From Whalleya microplaca (Eukaryota > Ascomycota > Sordariomycetes > Xylariales > Xylariaceae), in the NCBI GenBank assembly GCA_022497155.1, contig MU385713.1, positions 1,364,001 to 1,428,000 on the forward strand: a DNA stretch of 64,000 bases, given 5' to 3'. The translations under genes and the position numbers were made by a program. Positions 23,132 to 39,019 of the stretch are shown here, one piece after another (positions within the stretch are counted from its first letter, which is position 1; every line of letters starts with the position of its first letter). The notes beneath the pieces were generated by a model. That model saw only the letters and a program-made list of their open reading frames with translations, was not told the DNA's origin and did not search any database.

Positions 23132-24139
23132 AGTTCGAAGTTTGAAATTTGAGAGCATGATTACAGAGAGCTAACCTTCGCACAACGCATTTACGATATG
23201 CATCGAATTTATGAGGGGAGGGGAAGTGAGCTAGGGCGGGATATATAGACTTATAATATCTTCACGACCGGGGAAAGGAAGCACCAATCTTGGCACAGCC
23301 CAGAAACAAGTTCCCCGCTTAATCAATGATGGGAATATAGGTTTCAAGATACTGTATAATGGTGGCCTTCGATTGAATTAAGCTTACAAAGAGAATGAAG
23401 CTAATTCAGAAACTTTACTCTCTAGCGAGGAGTGACATGAATTAGGCAATACCGGGTAAATCCACCGAATGAAGTATGACAGCTCAGGCCGGAGAGTCAT
23501 ACGTGACCCCAGATCTTGCCCAGACCGCTTGGTATACTGTCAACATTAGTGTTGTTTCCCCCCTTCTTCATCATTCCATACTGAGTTAATCTGTTGGTTT
23601 TTGTCAAAAATAGATTAGCAACTATAAGCTTCCATAGATAGGTATCAGGTGGAGGGACTCATGGCCCCTGAGAAAGCTTTCAATATATTATGGACGAAGA
23701 GTGTATGTTATACTAACCAGCTACCTTACTTTGACAGTCATGAGTCGCTGTTTCTATTGTGATGTATGGGGGTTAGTATAGTTGATCATATCCTACACAT
23801 TTTGTAAGACCTGCTTAAAAGATATGTATGTGTTACATTTGTCTTGAACATTTGTACATGGTGATGCCTGGAGTATCCATACTGTAGGCAGGGGCCGTGA
23901 TAAAATTCCAGAACGCAGATCTGGGAAGAACAACTATCAATATTCGATAAGCAGTGAAATAAGGAAAGTCACTGAAGCTAGCAGTGCTATTAATCGAAGC
24001 TCTATGTACGCTCTATGGGTATGATGTCCTCTATGAATCTAAAACGAACCTAACGCCGCGCTGCTATCTAAAATGCATAGTAATGCATAGATAGAAAAAG
24101 CAATTGAAATTCACACTTGAGAACCCCGCTCCTAGGGAT
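23132..24139. other. Intergenic, AT-rich, between convergent genes
   Basis: Lies between the copper transporter (+) and the DJ-1/PfpI gene (-). No coding frame, RNA gene or repeat was recognised. Confidence 0.6.
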
Positions 24140-25082
24140 CTAGTAGTTAGGAGTTATGTTATACTTTTGGGCAAAGGGATCAAAGTCCTGTGGTCGAGGA
24201 ACGTATTCCTCGGTGCCAGCGATTTTGTCGGCCCACTCCTCACCCCAGACCTCCTTGATCCATGCAAATGTGAGATCCAGTCCCGCAGTCACCTATGGCA
24301 CCATTAGCACTCATTTCTCACTAACTCTATCACCATTACAAAGTGCGAGATAGACTTACCCCGGATGAAGTCCAGATATTGCCATCAACCGCCCATCGTG
24401 CGGGACTGACCCATATCGTGTTCGGACCCATGGCCGTAATAGCGGACCAGCCGCTCTTATTCGTAGTCGCGCGCTTACCATCGAGCACACCGGCCTTGGC
24501 CGCCAGCCCGGAGCCCGTGCACACAGTGATTAAATACTTAAGCTTCGGATACGTGTTCCGGATGAAATCGGTGACGGGCGTTATGTTGGGATTGCGCACA
24601 CCGGGGCCGCCTGGGATGATCAAAACCTCGATGTCGTCGGGCGCGGTAGCAAAGGTGTGCGTTGGCACGACCGTCGGCCAGAAGGACGAGTTCTTAGCGT
24701 TCATCGCCGGGTTCGCTGGCTCCGTCGTCACGGGGTCCAGGCTCTCCGCCAGCAGATACAGGTTCATATGGAAGTTAATCGCGAGCACCTGCAGCGGGTC
24801 CGTCACGCCAACCATGTCCTGCATGAGAAAGCCCTGGAAGAGCACCACCGCGAAGTTCTGCGGAGTCGTGCCGTTCTTGGAGACTGCGGGCAGGTTAGTC
24901 ATCGCGTTGCGTGTGCCTCGTGCGGTATGCGCATGAACGCTGAACAGTGAGAACTGACCTCCATTCTTGCCTGTGGCATACTGGCGAATAGATGGGCGCG
25001 CCTGCGCGAGAAGACGGGTGTCGGCTAGGGCTGATATGCTGAACAGCCAGAGCGACAAGCACTTCATAAGTCTAGTGAACAT
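24140..25082 (-). CDS. DJ-1/PfpI-family protein with probable signal peptide
   Basis: Three exons on the minus strand: 25082-24959, 24883-24360, 24292-24140, giving 266 aa. Seen: the N-terminus MKCLSLWLFSISALADT (residues 6-22) looks like a signal peptide with cleavage after ALA. The glutamine amidotransferase-like fold follows: NFAVVLFQGFLMQDMVG, EVLIIPGGPGVRNP, the nucleophile elbow LITVCTGSGLAA (Cys in VCTGS), and VLDGKRATTNK. Family relatives often have ATTH after the elbow; here N replaces H, so the catalytic triad may differ. Splicing of the last intron joins WTSSG to VTAGLDLTFAW, a typical ending. The first intron (24958-24884, 75 nt) is stop-free and in frame; splicing gives KNGVSKNGTTPQNFAV. 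Substrate unknown: isonitrile hydratase, glyoxalase-like or protease-like roles all occur in the family. Possible secretion is inferred only from the hydrophobic N-terminus. Confidence 0.85.
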
Positions 25083-26013
25083 CTTGATGGTTGCAGATCT
25101 AGTGGTACCAAGAATGTGTGGACACGAAGGGGGGAAGATGCATGTATATATGGTCCGTAGCCTGCAAGGTGTTCTTATATCCTCTGTTGCTAGGTTACTT
25201 CCAACAAATTTCCGATTTCTTTGTCCTCCTGCGCCCGGTAAGTGAGTGACCCAGACCTCATGGGGCAGTCACATTTCCACCACAGCGGGTTTGTCTTGAT
25301 TCATCAGGAACATGAACAAGCGAATTGTAGGGCACAAGTCCGCCAACATCTACAGGGGATATCCAACCAACAGCTCTATCACCACGCCGCCGAGCCGAAA
25401 CAAAGGAGATGGGTCTCCGAACTTTTGGGAGGATCGGACCCCATGGCACACAGTGGGTCCATGAGACTACGCATATCCAATCGAAGGGTCGGAGTTCACC
25501 AAAAGGAGCAAATTCGAGAACATTATATAAGCGCTTCAGAGTTCAGGGGTTTCGTTTCCGCCAATAATCTGTCGCCAAGATGAGACGATGTACCAGTTAG
25601 ACAGCCAAATTGCCAGTGCCAATCGATTCCATACTGAGTTCAGGTCGCGTAATTTTACTCATCTATTCTGTTACCGTATTTTCCTTGTCAGTAGAGACAT
25701 GTAACTTTTGATTGCTGCATTTTTACTCAGATTTTGAGCTATCTAGATAATGGTGGTACAAACTGATTCATACATGAGCTGTCAGGTCACACCGCTACCA
25801 GGGTGAGTCGGTTTTACTCGTTTGCCTGCATAGGGCCTCATGAAAGACGAATATGAGACTATATGGCAGTGTAACGAGAGCTTTTCATGGATAGTCTGTC
25901 ATCAAAGGAGCATATATTTGCCATGTCAAGAAGTTATACATACACATCATTCATATTTGCTTATAATTGGAGCGATAGCTTATATAATACCCAGGTGAGA
26001 AAACGATGCAGCG

Positions 26014-26019
<6 letters not shown>

Positions 26020-26057
<38 letters not shown>
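26020..26057. repeat. 38-base T homopolymer
   Basis: An uninterrupted run of 38 T, equal to poly(A) on the minus strand. It may be the tail of a retrotransposed sequence whose body would lie to its right, or a slippage product. No target duplication was recognised. Confidence 0.9.
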
Positions 26058-26058
<1 letters not shown>

Positions 26059-27381
26059 AACTTAGTATGTCACTGGACATCCTTCTCTGTTTCGCAAATC
26101 CTGTGGTGCTCAGTAACTCTTATCAAGGCTTCTTTCATATATTTGAAGGTCGTTTTAATTTTATTGAAAGGATGTGTACCAGACTTTAGTCACTTGATTC
26201 AATGAGTGTGGAGCGCTTGTTAGTTTTGGGTGTCATCCTTCTAAATCAAGTTGAAACGTCGTATAGTCACTGATGTATAGCAATAAGGCCCTGAATTATG
26301 TCTGTATGCGGCAATACGACCCTACAATTAGGAGGCGCGGGTTACAGCCCCTATAACAATTTTAGAATTAATTCATGACAATGTGCTACGCCTTTGCCAT
26401 CATCTTGGTGCGGCCAGTGGAGTCAGAATGTAAGAATGGAAATGCTGGATCATATCTTCTTATTAAAGTGGTTGTCACAAAAGTAGCGATTACTTGCTTT
26501 TGTAATATTATCTACACTTGGACGAGAATGGTTTCATAGCAGCAGATTTAGTTAGACCTAGCATCCAGTATGAGTCGAAGCATAAAGTAGCTGTAATACC
26601 TCCCAGTCAGACAGTACAATCCAAGTGAGAGAGCTACTGTTGTCATACACTAGTTATGCGTTTAACTACTAGTTCCATGTTCCAGTCATGGCATTCTAAG
26701 GTGATATCAGCTGTCACTTACGTTGCATATAAAGGCAACACTGCTTCGTGTGCAGACACTTACACGTGGATTTGCCTTTCGACTACAGGATCTGGGCAAC
26801 ACTGGATCAATTAGATCGCTCGGGAAGGCATCCAAAGAGAAAGAGCGAAAATTTGCTATTGCCTGCATGTAAGAGGAGTCTAAAAAATTGTTGCGTCCAT
26901 TCCATAATACGAAGTCTGAAATGTCGAAGCCACAGTGTCTTACATGGGGTGGGACAAGTGCAACGGAAGATGTCTGACTCAGTGTAGGCCCATTAGGCAC
27001 CTTATCTTGACAGAATTCTCCGTGTCAAACCATGCCACAGAGGTCTAGCCAGGTCAATATTGACCTCATCGTTCAGAAATTTCAGGATTATAAGACTGGC
27101 TGTGGCACAATAATGTCCCAGCAACGAACGATCAAGAAAATGGTATGATTTCTGACACGTCGGCTATAATTATACGTGAGTGGTGTAGAATATTGTCATG
27201 CGGTAAGATATGATACATCTACAGACAGACGAGAGACGAGAAGTGCTGATGTGATCTATCCTCCAATAATGAGATTAAAGACGTAACATATACGCGATTC
27301 AAGGGACAGAGGATCACTTATTTGGTCATTCACGGTGTCACAATGGCTGTAGTGAGGACTTGGAATAGCTTCAATTTCAAC

Positions 27382-27623
27382 AAATAATTCTCTATGGCTT
27401 CTAAGTGCTTGTTGACCACCTAAATTCTAATGAGAGGCAATACGGCCTTCTATAATCCAATCTTATTTGTACTTATTTCTCAGTTGCCGACAGATCTGCC
27501 GTTAGGTTCCTATACATTTTGTTAGGCATTTATATATTCCTTAAGTAACAAATATCAGCTAATATCATCTAATATTTTGACATCTTGTATAACAGGTCTT
27601 GATTTAATTCTCGTGTGATACAC
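27382..27623. repeat. Dispersed repeat R1, copy 1 (heavily mutated)
   Basis: Homologous to 28462-28721: both have AATAATTCTCTATG, then GTGCTTG[C/T]TG[G/A]CC, a GGCAATA block, GTTGCCGAC, ATTTTGTTAGG, and GGTCTTG...GTGA..CAC, in the same order and spacing. This copy has T and A where copy 2 has C and G. Confidence 0.7.
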
Positions 27624-28461
27624 AGCCTTTACAAAGTATAAGAAAATAGAGAAACTGGCCCAAGAGAGACAAGAAGACTCCGTTAGAACAATAGAAACAC
27701 GTGTCTGTATATGGTTATTTCAGGTCTCACAGCAAATGCAAAGGCTCTGAAGTTACGCAAAAAGTATTCACTACTTCTGTATCGAATGTAATCATTACGG
27801 CTTCGCAGAAGCATCATGTATCTCTGTTCGTAAGATTGAATATACATGAAATTTGAATTGAACATAGTCATTGGGACCTCGTGAATTGATAAATATAATA
27901 GAGACTCAGCAGGTAATGTCATATCGAGTCACGGAATCTTGAATACCTATTCAATTCACGAACTTGTTTCAAAAATTGTTATTCAGTCCAGGCGTTTAGC
28001 TGACGGGAGTTGGGTTCATTGTTAATTATACACGTAGACTGTATCGAAAGATCGTATGAAACAAATTCCCAAAACAATGCAGTGGGCGTTGCATATTGTT
28101 AGCTTGAGAGTAGGTAGCTGTGTCTTCAAGGTTGCCAATTCGTTGGAGATTATGAGAAATTATGCCCATTGGGATTACACAGCGAATAGTTTAATAGAGA
28201 GTACTTTGATCTGATGCTATCGAGTATGATTCAAGTCATGTGGTATCATCCTTGCCGCCGTCGAAATATCTTCAGCATCACCAACCACGTCCAATAAGGC
28301 CAGCTCGTCTCGAGCCAGAAATTCTGAACTATTGGCTCGTTGGTCTTGGGATTTCCTTCGTTGCGACCTTCGCACTTACGCCAGATTCATAGATTGCTTC
28401 TGATATGTCGTCAGCCTCTTTATAGTAAGGGCTTGTATAGTCCTTGGTATATCAATTTAAC

Positions 28462-28721
28462 TAATAATTCTCTATGCCTCTAGGTGCTTGCTGGCCTCAT
28501 CATTCTCAGGGAAGGCAATATGTCCTCATATAGACCATCCTCAATAGTACGTATTCCTGGTGCGTATCTTCCTTGTTGCCGACCTAGCCGCCGTCAGGCT
28601 GCCATATATTTTGTTAGGTAGTCATACATTCCAACGGTATCGAATGACAGCCAACAGCAGTATATGCATTCCTGCATCTCGTATAGCTTCCAACAGGTCT
28701 TGGCACCAATCCCATGTGACA
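28462..28721. repeat. Dispersed repeat R1, copy 2
   Basis: The better preserved of the two adjacent copies. Its right end (28665-28721) is nearly identical to 61356-61413. The minus strand reads DWCQDLLEAIRDAGM for a short stretch, possibly a remnant of a coding sequence; the family is unknown. Confidence 0.7.
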
Positions 28722-31608
28722 CTCTCGTCGGGTCTCAATGCCCTACTATCGAATTTTTCCTCTATTCAAGGAATCTCTTTGAAAAGCTCCATTGGGATTA
28801 TGTTATCTTTGTGGTCCTGCAAAAATACTCTCCGAGTCAAAGATCTGCTGTGGGATGGTTCTGGTCGGGTATCGAGATCCAGGAGAGCGCCGAAGAAAAT
28901 CCCGCAACTGTACCAGATCATAGCTTCTGGACCTAGGAGGCTCTAGATTTTACTTTAGAACGGCTCGGATGTTCTCAATTATATGGCTCGTATCTCAATG
29001 ACCGAATATAGTATCGAGATATGCTTGACAGTAGATTCTAGTCGGACCTGATTATACATGATGGAGCCACCCGCTGTCAGGTCATATCAGCCGGAGATGG
29101 TCGATGTTTGATAAACCGAGTCTTAAGGCTCCAAATCATAGTCGCCATGAAGAGGTCTATATGAGGCTATTAGAATGCCTCTCTGAGTCCTATCAGCTTA
29201 AAAGGCCGGTGGGAAGGGGAATTCTGGTTCGCTGGAGCGGATAAGACGATGTTATAATCATGGTATAGAAGTTTACGATGGTCCTTTGTAGTCAAGTCTT
29301 CTAGAAATCGTATTAGGGCAGCGAATCCGACGAATTGGGACCCAATAAGTATTTGTCTTCTCTCTCTTTCTCTGGATATTATTTGTCTGCTCTTCATTAG
29401 ATGTATTAAATCCTGACGATAGAATAACGAATATCAAAATTTCGTTCGAAGGTCTCGTCCATAACCAAGGATCACATGGGAATATCAAAAGCTGTGAAAT
29501 TCCAGAAGTTTTCAGGTCTGTTCAACGTATAGTGTGCTGCTCATATCATTACCACCTCCTGATATGGGAGCAACCCTACTAGGCTGAGTGCATTGAATCT
29601 GGGAATCGCTCGGGATATGCTTTGAATTGATACTCTCGGACTGTTGCATTTATTAGCGCTTTCAAAGCAACATCTAAGTTAGTAGGGGTGGCGCCCGATC
29701 TGATACTTTCAAGCGCTATTTACAACAATGCATGCAACGGAGAGAGCGAAAACGGCATGAGATAAGTGCTAAAAGGTGTGAAACCCGCAGAAAAATGGGA
29801 ACGCCATGATATATCTGGCTCCGGGTCTTGGACCCGAGTTCCACGGAGTGGACCGACACGAGATGGAGTCGAGTTTCCTCCGGGCGGGGCCCGAAATCTT
29901 GATACAAGAGCGCGGAGGGGCGCGGCAAATCGGTGAGAGAAATCATACGATGGATCTGACTTGTCGTTAAATTTCCAGTTTTAGGGAATAATCAAGCCAT
30001 TCTTCAGCCTTGTGTGGCGTCACCATCAATCGACCGCACCCGCCATGTCCATATGATAAGCTGCTGATGTGTAGGCAAGCTCGTAAAGCAGTCGATTTAT
30101 CAGCACGTTCGACATTTGCCCAACCACATTGGCTGGCTGGGCTAGGTAGGCGGCCAAACTTGAACTTTTCACGTTGGGGATGTCGGGCCTATTTGTAAAA
30201 TTGGCTTCCTGCGTCAATTATATTTGACTCACAAGTCACGCGACGCAAGACGTGACCATTCATGCTAGGCAGACCAGGCGTTGAGAAAACTGTGCAGCTT
30301 AATGCAACACGAATTACTAGTGGGATGATTTGACACGGAAAATGGAGTTGTTCCCAGGCGCCTGGGCCCTGGTGGTCTTTCGATGCAGGTAATTGATACC
30401 CTGGACCTGAGCCCACACGGACATGTCAAGCACACCAACCCGATATCGCAAAAGATGGCAATTGTCTGGACAACCTCGATCTTGCTCGAGATATTGCGTA
30501 TGGAAATAATGAGATTTTCCTTGCTGAGATTAGCCTAACTACAATAAACATAGCCCAATGTCGTTAGGTAAGAGCCGAGCTATGATCGGGGAGAATCGTG
30601 GAAGAGACCCGTCCCATCACCGAGCACCCGTTAGATACTCGGGCCATTTTCGTCGTAGCATAGCTGTCCTCGGCTGTAGTCGAGTGACCTAGGTATACAT
30701 GGCCCATTGATTTGTTATTTGAAACTCCATGGCATTTTCAAACCCGACTGTGAGCTCGGTTCATGGAATGAGAAGGTAGCTTACGGGTTGAGTTATTTTT
30801 TTTTCACAAAACAATTGTGATGGAGAGATATAAATGCCCGAATTCACATTGGCTCCTTCGAGTCATGTCAATAGCTCAAGCGCGCACTGTCTTCGGGACT
30901 GAGGAGATGTTATAAGTGTGTCGGAGTCTACCAAGCTGAGACGGGGTAGTCCGCGGTCATCCCAGCTTAACAAGGCTCGGCCAACATATGTGAGCTACCG
31001 TATGCACCGTGCAGAGAACTGTAAGATTCTAGTATAAACGCTTTTCGAATACCTAACTGGTAGATACTGTAATTCATGAGCACCAACATCAGCATAATAT
31101 GGTGCTACATTCCTAGGTACTATAGTATATGCTTTTTGAGCTAAACATATGGGCACTGACGCTCGCTCGTGTACAGTTCCGTACTATCTTGCCTGCAATA
31201 AGAGTACCAACAAATAGTCCGGATGTCTCTGGAAGTACTCGCTAACAGAGCCGTACAGTAAGAATTCGGACCGGATACATCAGCTCCCTCCAACAAAAGA
31301 CGCGCATCCCAGGCTGCCCAGGCCTGTAGATAGGGCAGATAGCAGGTGGAAGCACGTCGATGCCCCACCTACCCACCCTGCATCTTTTTTTCTTAGTGGT
31401 GTTGTCTCAACCATATTTATGGCGCTCATATGCCATCATCAAATCTCGACCCCTCCAAATCCCTCTCACATCAGTCAGTCAACATCTATTTAATCCTGCC
31501 TACCTCCACCCCTTCTACTTTTCTCAGATCTATTCTGACCAAACCACGACTGCCACATCTCCCACACACTTCTGACATCTAATATTAATTCGCCAATTGA
31601 TCAATCAG

Positions 31609-31974
31609 GTAAGAAAAGCTCTTCCCCTCCCAACAGGTTACATGTTTTACCCCGCTATTGCATACTCGTTTCCGCTGCCCCGCCGACCTGGTATACTATA
31701 GCCTGGGCTGTTTCGGACAAGGAGCTCTTTCTGCAATGAAACGATGCTTTGAAGCTACTATTTTTGGGGTAGCAGCTTCACGTGTTGATTCTGGGATTGC
31801 AGTCTTCTATTCAGCTGAGTAGAAGAAGACTCCGGGCTTCCTCAACATTTCGTACATATCCTTCCCAATACAAACACATTCCTCCCCAACCAACCTTGGA
31901 AACACTAGTTCCCGTCTGCCCGTTTGCCTCGCACCTAATCAAATTTTCACTAACAACAATCTCACTTCTCTCAG
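31609..31974 (+). other. Probable 5'-UTR intron of the GAPDH gene
   Basis: Donor CAG|GTAAGA at 31609, branch-like CACTAAC near 31948 and acceptor CTCTCAG at 31974, 16 bases before the ATG. Leader introns are known in fungal gpd genes. The exact acceptor is inferred. Confidence 0.6.
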
Positions 31975-31984
31975 ACCTAAATAA

Positions 31985-33065
<1,081 letters not shown>

Positions 33066-33610
33066 CTTTTCACCAAAACTAATGCAAAGCTCTGAACTAC
33101 TGCGGATCAAGAGATTCTAACGGGCGGCTGTCTTTTAAAATACGGTTTCCAGGGAACACGGAAGGGGTTTACTCGCACAACGTCAGAGTATGATTCGATG
33201 ATAAATTAAATAGATATGATTTCTCCCCACCCACGTACTGTCTTCTGCCGTGATACTGGTGATTCTATTGCAATATTGTTTTAAGCCTAGGCGTAGTATT
33301 GTACAAAGTACCATAGACTGTATTCTTGGCAGTTGGTATATAGTCGACCAATGAGTTCTCTGGAATATGTCAGTTGTGGTCTATAACAGTTGGCTATCAC
33401 AGAGCACCAAGGGGAATTCAATGTCAGCCTTGAAAGCATTGGTATTGCAATCCGCCTACGCCATTATACCTATATGGTACACTATTCTATCTCGTGAATT
33501 ACTCATGCAGTACTTAAATAGCTAGCTTGCTTGTTCAAGCTACTCATTTTGATATCCATATAACGCCGGTAAACAACGCCGTGCCACAGTGACCTTGACT
33601 GACCTCTTGC
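33066..33610. other. Intergenic between convergent GAPDH and RVB2 genes
   Basis: AT-rich 3' flanks of both genes. No coding frame or RNA gene was seen. Confidence 0.6.
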
Positions 33611-35163
<1,553 letters not shown>

Positions 35164-36656
35164 TGTTGAGACTTGTTTGTTTGGGAGAGGTTATGGGGGA
35201 ATGGTTTGCAAGTTTGAGGCGTCTCTCCCTGTGGTTTAAGGGACGGTAACGCAAGGCTTGGATATTTCTCTAGAAAATGATTTGGAGCGCGCGCTAGAAG
35301 CTCTGCAGCTATTGTCTAACAAGCGCGTTGTGGCACAGTCAATTGTCAACTGTGGCTAGTGCTCAGGTATCAATGTACCTAGGTACATGTATGCACTAGC
35401 TACTGTGGCTGTGTCACAGTTGTGGTTGCCACTGCTACGTTACGTAAACTTGTTTGCTCTTTGCCTGATAGTGAGGGGCAACATCCAATTCAAGTTGGAG
35501 TGGAGCACTAGTCAAGTTGGAGAGCCAATCAGCACCTGGGCAGCTTTCACAAACGCAATTGCAAGAAATGGAGCCGGCACTTGGCGCTTGCTGCACGTGT
35601 ACTCTACGTGTACATACATAATGCAGTACACATGGGAAAGGTGCTAACATGGAGTGCTGCATCTGATTTGTCAGTTTTTTATGTTGTTTCCTTTCACTGG
35701 TAGTTTCCTGGGTACTGTTTATAATAAGGCAAACCTGCTTCACGTTATCAGATAGAATAATAAAAAGGAAAGTAGCTTAAAAAAGGTCAAGAACTAGCTA
35801 GTATCGGGGGATATTTAAGTGATTTATACCCATGCCCACCCTCGAATTCCTTCAATCACGTTTTGTTGCGCTCAACAGATCAACCTAACTTTGCCATACG
35901 GCATTTTTTCAAGTCTATGATTTGACCTTGATTTTAATTTGACAACCCTACGCTCTCGTTCTGTTCTTCGCCTGCCCCATGTCCATCTGTCACACAGATA
36001 CATGTATGTGCACCTCGCTTGAACGCTCCCTCTAACCGACCTCCCACAACCTACTACGCGTCACTCTTCCTCTCTTCTTCCTATCTATATTTTTCCCGAC
36101 TCGTACATAAGAAAGCCGTCGAAGCTGGTCCAAACCTGCTGTTAATAATTACATTCTGATCTTCGCACATACCAAGCACTTGTAATATTCGGGCTCAGCT
36201 GGTGCTCTGAACCTTGTTAGTCTGTGCACCGATCCTCTTTAGCACCGACTCGATCAGTGGCGTCCACCTGGCGTGTCCTGCTGAAATCGAGACAGCGCTA
36301 CATTGGATTCACGGTCTCTTTAGACGGTGAAGCTCCTGGGCCTGCTTGTTACTCTAGAAACCTGCTACCTATCTTCGGTTGACCTTTCTTTTCAAGATAC
36401 CCCTCGCGCTCCTCTAAATCGTTTGATCGAGCTCAGTACCCAACCGTAGTAGTTGCGACGCGAAAGCTTTCACGACTGCCTGTTCATCTAAACTAAAAAC
36501 TCCCAAGGTCGCGCCCTCTCGATTGATCACCTGCACCTTCCAGGGCCATGCTTCCGAACGTGATTGGTCCGCTAGGAAGTCGTTTCATAACAGAGTTTGG
36601 AAGTTGGGAAGGAGAGAAGGGAATCAGCTACCCACAGCTCAACAATCGGCTGTAAG
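35164..36656. other. Intergenic between divergent RVB2 and coiled-coil genes
   Basis: Shared upstream region of ~1.5 kb. From 35,900 on it is CT-rich and is probably a long leader of the coiled-coil gene. No other gene recognised. Confidence 0.6.
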
Positions 36657-39019
36657 ATGTCGAACCCGCCAAACTGGCAGTCCCGTGGCTATGGCGACAA
36701 CCGGCGTCCCTTGTATCCCTATGAATCATACAAGCCGAAGGAAAAGAGGAATAACTCCCGGGATCGCGACCGGGACCGCGACCGGGACCGCAGTAGAGAC
36801 AGAGCACCGTCCCGGCGTGAGTCTAGAGAGTTTAGAGACCCCCGAGACACCCGGCCTGAGCGAAGTCCGGTCGGAATGAAAAAACTTAATATTGATACAA
36901 GGGTTAAAGATGGGCAAGCGAGATCCGGATCGCTCAATGACTCCCCTGCTAGTATCCGTAGCGGTGGACAGAGTCTTCGTCCTACGCCCACTGAACCTCG
37001 TGAGTTTACCTATCTAGTCGCATTAGCTATAATGTATTAAATCTGTGCAGCTCTCTAATGCGATAAACAGTTGCCGAAAAGGGCACAAGATCAAATATCG
37101 CACCAAACTCTGCGACCATGCCAGGTTTACCAAAAGCGAACAACCCCGACCTCCAGGACACCCTTGAGAGCATTTTCAGATGCTCTGAGACTTCGCACGA
37201 GATAATGCGGCTAAAGCTGCAAAAAGATAAACTTACACAGGAAGAGGATCGAAGGCGATTAGAGCTGGGAAAAGTTGGAGCTAAAGCCGATGATTACGCA
37301 CCGTATTCTGAATTTAGAAGAAGATTCGACGAAAGTGACGGCGGAGAGCGAAGCGGCCTCGAAAAGCGCCTTAAAAATACCGAGCAGCAATATCTACAAG
37401 ACCTTGAGCGGGTTGTATCGTCACTTTCTTTACAGAAAACACAACCTGCAGCTACGGCGAAAACTCCTCCGGTGTCAACATTAGAAATCAAATTTGGGGA
37501 GCTACAAAAGCAAGTTTCTGAAAGTCAAAGCCAGATCCAGTCTTTGCTGGGCGAAAATAGAAAATCAGACGACGCATTCAATGCTTTACAGACAGAGTTC
37601 AAGGCGTTGAAGTCTAAGCATGATATACTGGAGACTGAGAACTCCAACCTCAAACAGCAACTTGCGGATGTCAAGCTTGACATTAAAGGGGATATATCAC
37701 GTGTCGAATCATTGGCAACTGACAAAGCGTCTTCTGTGGATTTAACACAGATTACCTCGGAACTCCGAGCCTTTGAAACTCGAATTGAAGGTCAAGCAGG
37801 TCAGAGTGATAAAATCCGAGGCAATGTGGACCAACTATCTGAACAAGTCCAGTCCTCCGCGAGGAAGCAGATCGAGGTTGAAGGTAAATTAGGATCATTC
37901 GCAGAGATGTTCGCAGACTTTGACATGGACACATATAACGAAATGGTCGAGGCATGGAATGATCGCAACCTCATAAACCAAGTATCCTCTCTACGGCAGG
38001 ATGTCCAATCACTCCAGCAGCAATATGGAGTGCTCTTCCAAGAGATGAAACGGGATATTGGTTCATTACAGAAATCGCATTCCACCGCTGCTGCAACAAG
38101 CAATCAAGTAGTAGGTGAGGTATCAGAGTCTCGCCAAACAGCATTTTCAGATGAGCATGTGCACAAGTTGATCGAGAAACGGTTGGAGCGTTTCTCGGCG
38201 ACCTTAAACGCAAACCAAGACGAAATGATTGAGTTTTGCGGCAGCGAGATCGATGAGATCAAAAGCAGGGTTGATCGCGACATCAACGGGCTTATGACGA
38301 AGTTCAATGCTCTTGAAAAACAGGAGGTCACGGATCAATTAACTGCTCTGCATGCAAAAGCGAAAGTCTTGGAAACCAGCATCAACGATGTTTCACCCTT
38401 GCTTGACTCCGACATTCTTGCACGCATTACCTCACTAGAAAGTCAAGCTACGACACACCAGCCCGTGTCTAGTCCGGAACATCTCACTGGGTTAGATGTC
38501 CGGATTAAATCAATCGAAGAGAACAAATTTGGCTTCAGGATCGACAGAATTGAAATTGACAACCGCAATCGGCTACTCGAATTTAAATCGTCCTTTGATA
38601 GTTGCATGGCCCACGTGGATCAGAACATCAAAGACGCATTGCAGAGGATTGAAGCACTAAATTTATCAGTCAGAACGCTGGACAGCCAGTGGTCCAACCT
38701 CAGCACAAAACAAATGGCGGAAAAGATCATCCAATACGCAAATCCGTATGGACAGCAGGTTGAAGCACGGATCACTGGCGTTGAGAATTCAGTACAACAG
38801 CTGAAGGCTAAGATTGGGAAAGTCGAAGAAGAGGTTATAAGCTGGGCTAAAGATATAAAAGATCTTGTTCAAGATTTACCACCCAGTGGGAAAAGACCAG
38901 CCTCGCCCAGTCAGCTCCCCGATGAGCAAGCGAAGAAGAGAAAGATAGAGACTAATGGTCGATACAACCCATCTCCTGTACTGCGCAGTAACAGCAATGG
39001 CTACGATGCCAATAGTTGA
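36657..39019 (+). CDS. Long coiled-coil protein with RD-repeat N-terminus, function unknown
   Basis: Exons 36657-36999 and 37071-39019 give 763 aa. The N-terminus is Arg/Asp-rich: RDRDRDRDRDRSRDR near residues 35-50, encoded by a short direct repeat, followed by RRESREFRDPRD. From about 150 to 720 it is mostly heptad-like helical sequence (for example LQKQVSESQSQIQSLLGENR) with almost no Pro. The C-terminus has a probable nuclear signal AKKRKIE (about 742-748) and a Ser/Asn-rich end. Splicing gives TPTEP|LAEKGTRSNIAP; the alternative acceptor at 37050 would hit a stop. The start at 36657 is the first in-frame ATG after a long CT-rich leader. I do not recognise the family; a structural, possibly nuclear, protein is likely from composition alone. 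Upstream neighbour RVB2 is divergent with ~1.5 kb between. Confidence 0.85.
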
